Source: Heteroruminococcus sp964369885
GTDB taxonomy: Bacteria; Bacillota; Clostridia; Oscillospirales; Ruminococcaceae
Direction of reading: 5' to 3'
Assembly: GCA_964369885.1 (NCBI GenBank)
Contig: CAYJGQ010000120.1
Location: 1 to 5,075, forward strand
DNA length: 5,075 nt
The notes beneath the pieces are model-generated. The model saw only the letters and a list, made by a program, of their open reading frames with translations, was not told the DNA's origin and searched no databases. A program made the translations under genes and the position numbers. Of the stretch, positions 1-5,018 are shown piece after piece (the first letter of the stretch is position 1; every line of letters begins with the position of its first letter).

Positions 1-39
1 ACGGCCGCAGCCACGCCACCGCCGAAGAAGTTCCTGTGA
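1..39 (+). CDS. Possible C-terminal end of a plus-strand gene, cut by the window edge
   Basis: Frame 1 reads TAAATPPPKKFL and then stops with TGA at 37-39. An Ala/Pro-rich tail with basic residues is a plausible protein C-terminus, and the hairpin-rich stretch just after it suits the end of a gene convergent with the transporter operon. Only 12 codons are visible, so no function can be given. Other frames are also open over this short distance, including a minus-strand frame reading HRNFFGGGVAAA, so the strand itself is uncertain. The call rests on context rather than on a recognised domain. Confidence 0.3.
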   Translation, partial: TAAATPPPKKFL

Positions 40-52
40 TTAGTGTATCCGC

Positions 53-86
53 AAAAAACTTCGCCCCCTGCCGTAGGCAGGGGGCG
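53..86 (-). terminator. GC-rich hairpin with T-tract, probable transcription terminator
   Basis: CGCCCCCTGCC at 62-72 and GGCAGGGGGCG at 76-86 form a perfect 11-bp stem with a 3-base loop. Read on the minus strand, the stem is followed by AAG and then six T (58 to 53), which resembles an intrinsic terminator for transcripts leaving the ABC operon. AAAACTT at 55-61 can also pair with AAGTTTT at 91-97, lengthening the structure past a short asymmetric bulge. On the plus strand the stem is followed by TGCAAAGTTTT, a weaker tract, so it could act in both directions between convergent genes. Confidence 0.6.
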
Positions 87-91
87 TGCAA

Positions 92-148
92 AGTTTTCAT
101 CCACCTTTTTCAAAAGGTGGTGGGGTGTGGGGCAAAGCCCCACGGTCT
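92..148 (-). repeat. 57-bp intergenic repeat, left copy (inverted relative to the right-edge copy)
   Basis: The reverse complement of 92-148 matches 5019-5075 at 56 of 57 positions; the one difference is GGATG here against GGACG there. It contains two hairpins: CCACCTTTT/AAAAGGTGG at 101-109 and 112-120, and GTGGGGC/GCCCCAC at 127-133 and 137-143 with an AAA loop. It has no coding appearance. From memory, elements of this shape are scattered between genes in Oscillospiraceae, where they are often mis-called as small proteins; that is recollection, not a search. The right copy is cut by the window edge, so the full element length is unknown. Confidence 0.8.
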
Positions 149-218
149 GTGGCAGGGGTGTGGGGACAGCCTCCCCACGGTCTTTCGCGTAAGCGACAGG
201 GGCAAAGCCCCACGGTCT
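114..218 (-). repeat. Three tandem 35-bp hairpin units sharing an 11-base core
   Basis: The core CCCCACGGTCT occurs at 138-148, 173-183 and 208-218, spaced exactly 35 bp apart, giving units 114-148, 149-183 and 184-218. Each unit carries a stem before or overlapping the core: GTGGGGC/GCCCCAC (127-143), GTGGGGA/TCCCCAC (160-178) and GGGGC/GCCCC (199-211). The third unit also has a small TCGC/GCGA stem at 185-196. Units one and two also share GGGGTGTGGGG; the third differs more in its first half. The array abuts the ATPase gene: its last base (218) is also the last base of the TAA stop. It forms the 3' untranslated region of the transporter operon. Confidence 0.75.
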
Positions 219-940
219 TAAAGCACCTTGGCCAAAAATTCTTTTAGGCGAGGGTGTTGTGGGTTATCAAAAAATGCAGTAGGGCTATTTTGCTCCACAA
301 CCTTACCCTCATCCATAAACAGCACGCGTGTACCAACCTCACGTGCAAATCCCATCTCGTGGGTTACCACCACCATGGTCATGCCGTCGTTGGCAAGTTC
401 TTTCATCAGCTCAAGCACTTCGCCCACCATCTCGGGGTCAAGGGCTGAGGTTGGCTCATCAAACAACATAACATCGGGGTTCATGGCCAGCGCACGCACT
501 ATGGCAATACGCTGCTTTTGTCCACCCGACAGCATATTGGGATACTGGTCGGCCTTGTCCGAAAGCCCGATACGCTCGAGTAGGCGCTCGGCATTTTTAT
601 CGGCTTCTTCTCGGCTTTGTAGCCCCAACTGCACAGGTGCCAAGGTGATGTTTTTCTTTACGGTTAGGTGTGGAAACAGATTAAAATGTTGGAACACCAT
701 CCCCATTTTTTGGCGAAGTCGATTGATATCGGTACCTTTTTGATTAATCACGATACCCTCAAATGTAATGGTACCATCGGTTGGCACCTCAAGCAGGTTA
801 AGACAGCGCAGGAAGGTCGACTTACCACTACCCGACGGCCCAACAATTACAACCTTTTCACCGGCTCTTATGTGCTCATCAATACTTTTGAGCACTGTAT
901 TTTCCCCGAAGGATTTACACAGCCCTTTAACGTCTATCAC
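218..940 (-). CDS. Polar amino acid ABC transporter, ATP-binding protein (GlnQ/HisP/ArtP type)
   Basis: This is a 240-residue cytoplasmic ATPase that powers amino acid import with the upstream permease and lipoprotein. All nucleotide-binding motifs are intact: Walker A GPSGSGKST (about 34-42), Q-loop Gln84 in VFQHFNLFPHLT, signature LSGGQKQR (137-144), Walker B VMLFDE (157-162), D-loop SALD (165-168) and H-loop His194 in VTHEMGFA. Length and motifs match the polar amino acid family. The GTG start at 938-940 is preferred because AAAGGAGGT lies 9 nt upstream; a longer reading from TTG at 961 would translate through that binding site. The start overlaps the permease stop by 14 nt, implying translational coupling. 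Substrate cannot be fixed from this subunit. The usual Ala after IAI in the signature helix is Val here, a minor change. Confidence 0.95.
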   Translation of the reverse strand: MIDVKGLCKSFGENTVLKSIDEHIRAGEKVVIVGPSGSGKSTFLRCLNLLEVPTDGTITFEGIVINQKGTDINRLRQKMGMVFQHFNLFPHLTVKKNITLAPVQLGLQSREEADKNAERLLERIGLSDKADQYPNMLSGGQKQRIAIVRALAMNPDVMLFDEPTSALDPEMVGEVLELMKELANDGMTMVVVTHEMGFAREVGTRVLFMDEGKVVEQNSPTAFFDNPQHPRLKEFLAKVL

Positions 941-1688
941 TGGCGCGCAACCTCCTTTCAAGCTTACTTAGCATGTAGGTAAGTAGCATTACAAGGCTAA
1001 GATATACGAGTGCAATGGCAAACAGCGGCATCATGGCCTCAAATGTTCGCCCCTGTATGATGGTAGCACCCTTGGTAAGATCGCCAAGGCCAATTACCGT
1101 GACAATCGAGGTTTCTTTTAGTAGTGTTATCATTTCGTTGCCAAGCGACGGCAGAATGTTCTTTATTGCCTGTGGTATTATAACAAACCGCATTGTGGGA
1201 ACATAGCCAAGACCCAAGGAACGTGCCGCCTCGGTTTGGCCTTTATCTATGCTCATAATACCGCCACGGACAATCTCGGCTACATAAGCGCCTGAGTTTA
1301 TACCGAAAGCCAGCACCGCCACTAATAGCTTACTGTTTGAGTTTACCAAAATAACAAAATACATAATCATAAGTTGCACCATTGCGGGGGTACCTCTTAT
1401 AACCGTGAGATATATTTTACACAGCCCGTTAAAAAATCCGAGCAGTTTGCCACCAAAGCCTGTCATATTGTGGCGTTGCTGGTCGTGACCTGCACGAATT
1501 GATGCAATCACAACGCCCAAAATAATACCGAGCAGTAGTGAGAGAATGGTTACCTGTATGGTTACCAGCAGTCCGTCTGTTATGTACTTCCAGCGGTTGT
1601 CGTCGATAAAGCACAGCTTAAATGTGGCCACTACGTCGGCCCACCAAAGCGACATATCGGCAGTAAAGCTGTTCCAGATATCTGCCAT
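927..1688 (-). CDS. Polar amino acid ABC transporter, permease (HisM/GlnP type)
   Basis: This 253-residue integral membrane protein forms the translocation channel, presumably as a dimer since only one permease gene is present. About five hydrophobic segments are visible, near 39-64, 102-117, 119-140, 186-204 and 221-241. RGTPAMVQ (98-105) is the conserved family motif in the second segment. The EAA loop that contacts the ATPase is at about 153-172 (EAARSLGLGYVPTMRFVIIP). The N-terminal stretch ending DNRWKYITDG before the first membrane segment resembles clostridial homologues as I recall them. The ATG at 1688 is preceded by a G-rich run but no clean AGGAGG, so translation may be weaker than for its neighbours. 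It overlaps the ATPase by 14 nt and lies 138 nt after the binding-protein gene. Confidence 0.94.
   Translation of the reverse strand: MADIWNSFTADMSLWWADVVATFKLCFIDDNRWKYITDGLLVTIQVTILSLLLGIILGVVIASIRAGHDQQRHNMTGFGGKLLGFFNGLCKIYLTVIRGTPAMVQLMIMYFVILVNSNSKLLVAVLAFGINSGAYVAEIVRGGIMSIDKGQTEAARSLGLGYVPTMRFVIIPQAIKNILPSLGNEMITLLKETSIVTVIGLGDLTKGATIIQGRTFEAMMPLFAIALVYLSLVMLLTYMLSKLERRLRASDRR
950..958 (-). promoter_or_regulatory. Ribosome binding site that fixes the ATPase GTG start
   Basis: AAAGGAGGT on the minus strand is a near-ideal Shine-Dalgarno sequence, 9 nt ahead of the GTG at 940. It lies inside the last codons of the permease gene, so the ATPase is initiated from within the permease reading frame. 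It rules against the upstream TTG at 961, which would place the ribosome binding site inside the protein. Confidence 0.85.
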
Positions 1689-1766
1689 AAACCTACCGCC
1701 CCCCTTTTACAATCTTTTTTAAGTAAAAAAACACATCAAATAGCATGACCTTAGATAGTGCTCAAA

Positions 1767-1800
1767 CCTGCGAGAAAACCCAAATGAGTTTTCCCGCAGG
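1767..1800 (-). terminator. Intercistronic hairpin between binding-protein and permease genes (attenuator or mRNA-stabilising stem)
   Basis: Plus-strand arms 1767-1779 and 1788-1800 form a 13-bp stem with one G-T pair and an 8-base loop, starting 26 nt after the lipoprotein stop. On the minus strand the stem is followed only by TTTGAGC, so the U-tract is weak and full termination is unlikely. In such operons, structures here usually protect the upstream binding-protein message or partially stop transcription, giving more binding protein than membrane subunits. The rest of 1689-1826 holds an A/T-rich run at about 1717-1731, with no convincing promoter. Confidence 0.6.
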
Positions 1801-1826
1801 TCTATTGTAAATCAGTCTACCGATGC

Positions 1827-2657
1827 TTACTCGGCAGGGATATACTTTTCAACAATGCTCTGTACGGTGCCGTCTGCAATAAGTTCAGCCAGTGCAGTAT
1901 TTATCTGGTCAAGCAGCTCGGTGTTGTCCTTAGCAATGGCAATGGCGTAGTCCTCAACAGCGTACTGTGTCTCAAGGATTACAAGGCCTTCATTGGCGGC
2001 AACAAAGCTCTTTGCAGGCTCGTTGTCGATGATAACAGCGTCAACCTTACCCTGGCTCAAAGCAAGCACAGCATCAGCGCCCTTGGAATAACGGTCCATG
2101 CTCTCCTCGCCAAAATCGCCGGTGGCGTAGATGTCGCCGGTGGTGTTTTCCTGTACGCCGATCTTCTTGCCTGCAAGGTCATCAAGTGTAGCAATCTCGG
2201 AGCCTTCGGGCACAATTACAACCTGTACGCCGGTGGCGTAGGTCTCGGAGAAGTTGATGCTCTGAAGACGCTCTTCGGTAACGGTCATGCCGGCCATACC
2301 CATGTCAACCTTGCCTGTGTCAACAGCGGCAATGATCGAACCAAACTCCATATCTTCAATCTGAAGCTCCATGCCAAGCTTCTCGGCAATGGCAGCGGCA
2401 ACCTCAGCGTCGATGCCAACAATCTGGTCGTTCTCGTAGTACTCGTAGGGAGGGAAGGATGCGTTGGTTGCCATGATCAGCACACCGTCGTCATCGCCTG
2501 CGGGAGCCTCGGCCTCTGCTTCGCCTTCGCCCTCTGCGGCATCACTTGCGGGAGCTTCGCTGGCGGGAGCTTCGCTCTCGGGGGTCGAACTACTTCCACA
2601 AGCCACCAAGGATAGAGTCAGCACAAGTGCCAACATGATTGCAAGAATCTTTTTCAT
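1827..2657 (-). CDS. Polar amino acid ABC transporter, substrate-binding lipoprotein (SBP family 3)
   Basis: This 276-residue protein captures an amino acid outside the membrane and delivers it to the permease. Residues 1-20 are a lipoprotein signal peptide with lipobox LVAC, Cys20 being the lipidation site. Residues 21-58 are a low-complexity Ser/Glu/Ala/Pro tether. The binding domain runs from about 59 to the end, opening with IMATNASFPPYEYY and the family-typical GIDAEVAAAIAEKLG (81-95). By analogy with HisJ and GlnH, Arg130 in MTVTEER should hold the ligand carboxylate and Asp211 in IIDNEPA its amino group. This supports an alpha-amino acid ligand, but the side chain cannot be told. The ATG at 2657 is chosen because AGGAGGT precedes it and the signal peptide starts there; a reading from 2771 would run through the promoter. 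It is the first gene of the operon. Confidence 0.95.
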   Translation of the reverse strand: MKKILAIMLALVLTLSLVACGSSSTPESEAPASEAPASDAAEGEGEAEAEAPAGDDDGVLIMATNASFPPYEYYENDQIVGIDAEVAAAIAEKLGMELQIEDMEFGSIIAAVDTGKVDMGMAGMTVTEERLQSINFSETYATGVQVVIVPEGSEIATLDDLAGKKIGVQENTTGDIYATGDFGEESMDRYSKGADAVLALSQGKVDAVIIDNEPAKSFVAANEGLVILETQYAVEDYAIAIAKDNTELLDQINTALAELIADGTVQSIVEKYIPAE

Positions 2658-2667
2658 AACTGATAGT

Positions 2668-2674
2668 ACCTCCT
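2668..2674 (-). promoter_or_regulatory. Ribosome binding site of the binding-protein gene
   Basis: AGGAGGT on the minus strand, 10 nt ahead of the ATG at 2657. It decides the start against the in-frame ATG at 2771, which lies upstream of the promoter -35 box. Confidence 0.85.
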
Positions 2675-2691
2675 GAAATTTTGTGTATGTT

Positions 2692-2710
2692 TCGTGGGTA
2701 TTCCCCACGA
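2692..2710 (-). promoter_or_regulatory. 5' UTR hairpin of the binding-protein transcript
   Basis: TCGTGGG at 2692-2698 and CCCACGA at 2704-2710 form a perfect 7-bp stem with a 5-base loop, beginning within a few bases of the expected transcription start near 2715. A stem at the very 5' end commonly slows message decay; it could instead be an operator. It leaves the ribosome binding site at 2668-2674 free. Confidence 0.5.
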
Positions 2711-2721
2711 GGCTGTAATTC

Positions 2722-2749
2722 ATTATACACTGCTTTTCAAAAAAATCAA
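2722..2749 (-). promoter_or_regulatory. Sigma-A promoter of the ABC transporter operon
   Basis: On the minus strand, -35 TTGATT (2749-2744) and a perfect -10 TATAAT (2727-2722) are separated by 16 bp. Expected start is near 2715, giving a 5' UTR of about 58 nt. The -35 side is rich in A/T tracts (two CAAAAAAAT at 2738-2746 and 2759-2767, further T5 runs at 2773-2777 and 2782-2786), which could act as an UP element. Together with the downstream stem and strong ribosome binding site this predicts high expression. Confidence 0.75.
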
Positions 2750-2797
2750 GTGTAAATGCAAAAAAATTCATATTTTTGTGATTTTTATGCGCTCATG

Positions 2798-3682
2798 TCA
2801 GCCTCTAAGGCTTTTTAATAGCTGATTTATATCATTCGGCATTGGTGAATTAATATACAACGGCTGTCCTGTAATGGGGTGGTTGAAGCTTACACTTTTA
2901 CAGTGCAGTGCCTGCCGTGCAATAAGTTCAAGCGACCCACCGTAAAAATCGTCCCCTGCAAGGGGGTGCCCAATGTAGGACATGTGCACCCTTATTTGGT
3001 GGGTGCGTCCCGTGTGCAGTGTAAAACCTGCCAATGTGTGGCTACCAAATCGCTCTATTACACGGTATTCGGTTATGGCGGTTTGGCCATCGGGGTCGAC
3101 TATACGCCGCATTGCATATGGGTGCTCGGCCATTATGGGCAGATCTATTATGTCACCTTGCTTTGGCAAATCGCCCTGCACCAATGCTATATACTCCTTT
3201 TGCACACACTTCCACAGCACACCTGCCGAAAGCTGATTGCGTGCCACCACCACTGCACCTGTGGTATCCTTATCAAGGCGATTAAGTGGCCTAAAACAGC
3301 CACCGCCACCCTGCACACTGCAATATGCTGCATATACATGCGATAAAGTGTCCCTAAAATGGCCACCTGCCGGGTGACAGGCCATATTGTAGGGTTTGTC
3401 AAACACCAATACATCCTCATCCTCATACAGCAGTGGCACCTCAATTTGGGAGGGCACACCCTTTGCAGGGGGAGGCGCCGGTATGCGCAGTTCCAACACA
3501 TCCCCTGATTTTAAGAGGTCTATTGTACGGGCATGTTGGCCATTAAGCAGTATGCCCTGATCGTGCGGCAACTTCTTAAGCCCAACAATCACCTTTCGGG
3601 AAATACCACGTTCTCGGCGCAGATAGTGTTCAATTTTTATGCCCTCGTACTGTGGCTGAATTTCAAATGTCAATACTCTCAT
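2798..3682 (-). CDS. RluA-family RNA pseudouridine synthase
   Basis: This 294-residue cytoplasmic enzyme converts specific uridines in rRNA or tRNA to pseudouridine. Residues about 14-66 look like an S4 RNA-binding domain, followed by the catalytic domain: LVFDKPYNMACHPAGGH (92-108), the active-site motif NRLDKDTTG (134-142) with Asp137 as the expected catalytic residue, KEYIALVQG (162-170) and GRTHQIRVH (225-233). The usual His of HRLD is Asn134 here, which I recall from other Firmicutes members. The target uridine cannot be told, so no rlu symbol is given. The ATG at 3682 is chosen because CGAGGA lies about 9 nt upstream; a GTG at 3712 would add ten residues ahead of the conserved start and include that binding site. 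I see no good promoter in 3683-3777 and no strong terminator after the stop. Confidence 0.92.
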   Translation of the reverse strand: MRVLTFEIQPQYEGIKIEHYLRRERGISRKVIVGLKKLPHDQGILLNGQHARTIDLLKSGDVLELRIPAPPPAKGVPSQIEVPLLYEDEDVLVFDKPYNMACHPAGGHFRDTLSHVYAAYCSVQGGGGCFRPLNRLDKDTTGAVVVARNQLSAGVLWKCVQKEYIALVQGDLPKQGDIIDLPIMAEHPYAMRRIVDPDGQTAITEYRVIERFGSHTLAGFTLHTGRTHQIRVHMSYIGHPLAGDDFYGGSLELIARQALHCKSVSFNHPITGQPLYINSPMPNDINQLLKSLRG

Positions 3683-3686
3683 GGCA

Positions 3687-3734
3687 TTATTCCTCGTAGG
3701 TAATTTGGTCACCCACCTGCACTTGCGCCACCAT
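3687..3734 (-). other. Short open frame just upstream of the pseudouridine synthase (possible leader peptide)
   Basis: An ATG at 3734 opens MVAQVQVGDQITYEE and ends with TAA at 3687-3689, four bases before the pseudouridine synthase ATG and overlapping its ribosome binding site. The frame stays open upstream as far as a TAG soon after the ilvE stop, so a 30-residue version from TTG at 3779 is also possible, though that start falls in the terminator T-run. No clear Shine-Dalgarno precedes either start. It may be a coupled leader, a gene remnant, or chance. Confidence 0.2.
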
Positions 3735-3777
3735 TTGGTGTGGCTCTTGCCGTATTGGGTGTGGGCGCTCTCTACCC

Positions 3778-3811
3778 AAAAAACAGCCCACCGCAGGATT
3801 TTGCGGTGGGC
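3778..3811 (-). terminator. Intrinsic terminator of ilvE
   Basis: GCCCACCGCA at 3786-3795 and TGCGGTGGGC at 3802-3811 make a perfect 10-bp GC-rich stem with a 6-base loop. On the minus strand it is followed by TG and six T (3783-3778), a classic Rho-independent terminator, starting 13 nt after the ilvE stop. It separates ilvE from the pseudouridine synthase gene. Confidence 0.9.
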
Positions 3812-3824
3812 AAAATATCTATGC

Positions 3825-4895
3825 TTACTTTACAATATAGGACCATCCAAAGTCGTCGGGAAGTTTTGCATACTGTATACCTGTGATGGTGTCGTAGAGC
3901 TTCTGGGTAATCTGGCCAATCTTGCCCTCGCCAACCTTTATTACCTCGTCGCCGTACTTCATCTCACCGATGGGGGATATTACAGCGGCAGTGCCCGTAC
4001 CAAAGGCCTCTTTTAGCTTGCCCTCACGGGAGGCCTGCGCCACCTCTTCCATAGATACACGGCGCTCGCTCACCTTCATTCCCCATGAGCGCAGTACCTC
4101 CATGGCCGAACGGCGGGTGATGCCGGGCAGAATGCTACCCGAAAGCTCGGGGGTTACAACCTCGTCATCAATGATGAAGAAGACATTCATTGCGCCAACT
4201 TCCTCTATGTATTTACGCTCGTTGGCATCCAGCCAAAGCACCTGTGTGTAGTTCTGGGCTTCGGCCTCCTCCTGAGCCTTTAGGGACTGGGCATAGTTAG
4301 CACCGGCCTTTATCATGCCCGTGCCTCCACGCACCGAACGCACATACTCGGGCTCTACATAAATTTTAACAGGGTTCAGCCCCTCCTTGTAGTAGGAACC
4401 CGAGGGGGAAAGTATAACCATGTAGAGGTAGTCGTCGGCAGGGTGCACACCAAGGAAGTTTTTTGTGGCAATAATAAATGGGCGCACATATATCGAGGTG
4501 CCGTGGCTCTTGGGCAGCCAATCGGAATCGACCTTTAGTAGCTCGCAAAGGGTGCTTAGCAGAAACTCTTCGTCAAGCTCGGGGATGCACATGCGGCGAC
4601 ATGAGTCGTTAAGACGTGCAAAATTATCGGTTGGACGGAAAAGGCGTGTTGTGCCGTCGGCGGCATAGTAGGCCTTCATTCCTTCAAAAACGCTCTGGGA
4701 GTAGTGCAGTACGCTGGCCGCTGGCCATAGCGAAATGGGCTGATACTCGGTAATTCTGGCACTATGCCAACCCTTATCCTTTGAGTATTCCATAATCATC
4801 ATATGATCGGTAAAAAGTTGGCCAAACCCAAGCTTAGATTCATCGGTGGGTCTTGGCTTTGGGGATTTAGTTTTTTCAATGGCAAGATTGTTCAT
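3825..4895 (-). CDS. ilvE: Branched-chain amino acid aminotransferase
   Basis: This 356-residue PLP enzyme of fold type IV transfers amino groups between glutamate and the 2-keto acids of leucine, isoleucine and valine, the last biosynthetic and first degradative step. The length and the N-terminal FGQLFTDHMMIMEY stretch fit the longer, eukaryote-like BCAT subgroup rather than the roughly 300-residue E. coli type. Visible motifs are VFEGMKAY (69-76), RLFRPTDNFARLN (84-96), the PLP lysine Lys196 in MIKAGANYAQSL, YIEEVGAMNVFF (229-240) with the cofactor-binding Glu, LPGITRRS (256-263) and GTGTAAVISPIG (299-310). The usual GGNY after the lysine is GANY here. The ATG at 4895 has GAGGAGG 9 nt upstream. 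The gene forms a single-gene transcription unit with its own promoter and terminator; no other ilv or leu gene is in view. Confidence 0.96.
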   Translation of the reverse strand: MNNLAIEKTKSPKPRPTDESKLGFGQLFTDHMMIMEYSKDKGWHSARITEYQPISLWPAASVLHYSQSVFEGMKAYYAADGTTRLFRPTDNFARLNDSCRRMCIPELDEEFLLSTLCELLKVDSDWLPKSHGTSIYVRPFIIATKNFLGVHPADDYLYMVILSPSGSYYKEGLNPVKIYVEPEYVRSVRGGTGMIKAGANYAQSLKAQEEAEAQNYTQVLWLDANERKYIEEVGAMNVFFIIDDEVVTPELSGSILPGITRRSAMEVLRSWGMKVSERRVSMEEVAQASREGKLKEAFGTGTAAVISPIGEMKYGDEVIKVGEGKIGQITQKLYDTITGIQYAKLPDDFGWSYIVK

Positions 4896-4904
4896 CTGTT
4901 GGTT

Positions 4905-4911
4905 CCTCCTC
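4905..4911 (-). promoter_or_regulatory. Ribosome binding site of ilvE
   Basis: GAGGAGG on the minus strand, 9 nt ahead of the ATG at 4895. Strong and well placed, it confirms the start. Confidence 0.85.
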
Positions 4912-4934
4912 GTGTATTGGGGTCAATGCCGCAA

Positions 4935-4949
4935 GGAGCAAACTGCTCC
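4935..4949 (-). promoter_or_regulatory. 5' UTR palindrome of ilvE
   Basis: GGAGCA at 4935-4940 and TGCTCC at 4944-4949 form a perfect 6-bp stem with a 3-base loop, about 10-25 nt after the predicted transcription start. It could be an operator just downstream of the promoter or a stabilising 5' hairpin. The UTR of about 64 nt is too short for a T-box leader, so that common mode of amino acid gene control is not present. Confidence 0.45.
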
Positions 4950-4965
4950 AAAGTATGTTCTCACA

Positions 4966-4994
4966 ATTTTAGCACTTTAATGCGATGATGTCAA
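4966..4994 (-). promoter_or_regulatory. Sigma-A promoter of ilvE
   Basis: On the minus strand, a perfect -35 TTGACA (4994-4989), a 17-bp spacer and -10 TAAAAT (4971-4966), one base from consensus. Expected start is near 4959. This is the strongest promoter in the window by consensus match. Confidence 0.88.
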
Positions 4995-4996
4995 TA

Positions 4997-5016
4997 GCTT
5001 CCGCCACGCTTCCGCC
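4997..5016 (-). repeat. Paired 9-bp direct repeat next to the ilvE -35 box
   Basis: GCTTCCGCC occurs at 4997-5005 and 5008-5016 (GGCGGAAGC on the ilvE strand), 11 bp apart, about one helical turn. The nearer copy ends two bases from the -35 box. Position and spacing would suit a regulator binding one DNA face, but it may simply be sequence drift at the edge of the neighbouring repeat element. Confidence 0.5.
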
Positions 5017-5018
5017 CA

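Noticed and set aside
36..221. Plus-strand 61-codon open frame (MISVSAKNFAPC...)
   Set aside because: It is translation of the hairpin repeats (92-218) and runs into the stop-codon region of the ATPase; no ribosome binding site and no protein-like character. Frames like KVFIHLFQKV are commonly produced by such repeats.
228..743. Plus-strand 171-codon open frame antisense to the ATPase
   Set aside because: It lies wholly opposite a gene with all ABC ATPase motifs; Ser/Arg-rich shadow composition and no recognisable domain.
941..961. TTG start for the ATPase seven codons upstream
   Set aside because: Its codons include the AAAGGAGGT that serves the GTG at 940.
2658..2771. 38-residue N-terminal extension of the binding lipoprotein (start at 2771)
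   Set aside because: It would put the lipoprotein signal inside the protein and translate through the promoter, the 5' hairpin and the ribosome binding site.
2802..2816. Small hairpin followed by TTTTT on the plus strand (AGCCT/AGGCT)
   Set aside because: It has terminator shape only for plus-strand transcription and no plus-strand gene is present; the stem is just 5 bp and lies in the end of the pseudouridine synthase gene.
3187..3501. Minus-strand 104-codon open frame rich in Cys/Trp/Arg
   Set aside because: It is an out-of-frame shadow inside the pseudouridine synthase gene, whose conserved motifs are all in the other frame.
3683..3712. GTG start for the pseudouridine synthase ten codons upstream
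   Set aside because: No ribosome binding site ahead of it, and it reads through the CGAGGA serving the ATG at 3682.
1821..3830. Shared AGTAAGCAT at the stop codons of the binding protein and ilvE
   Set aside because: Nine bases including a stop codon is within chance; the flanking sequence does not match.
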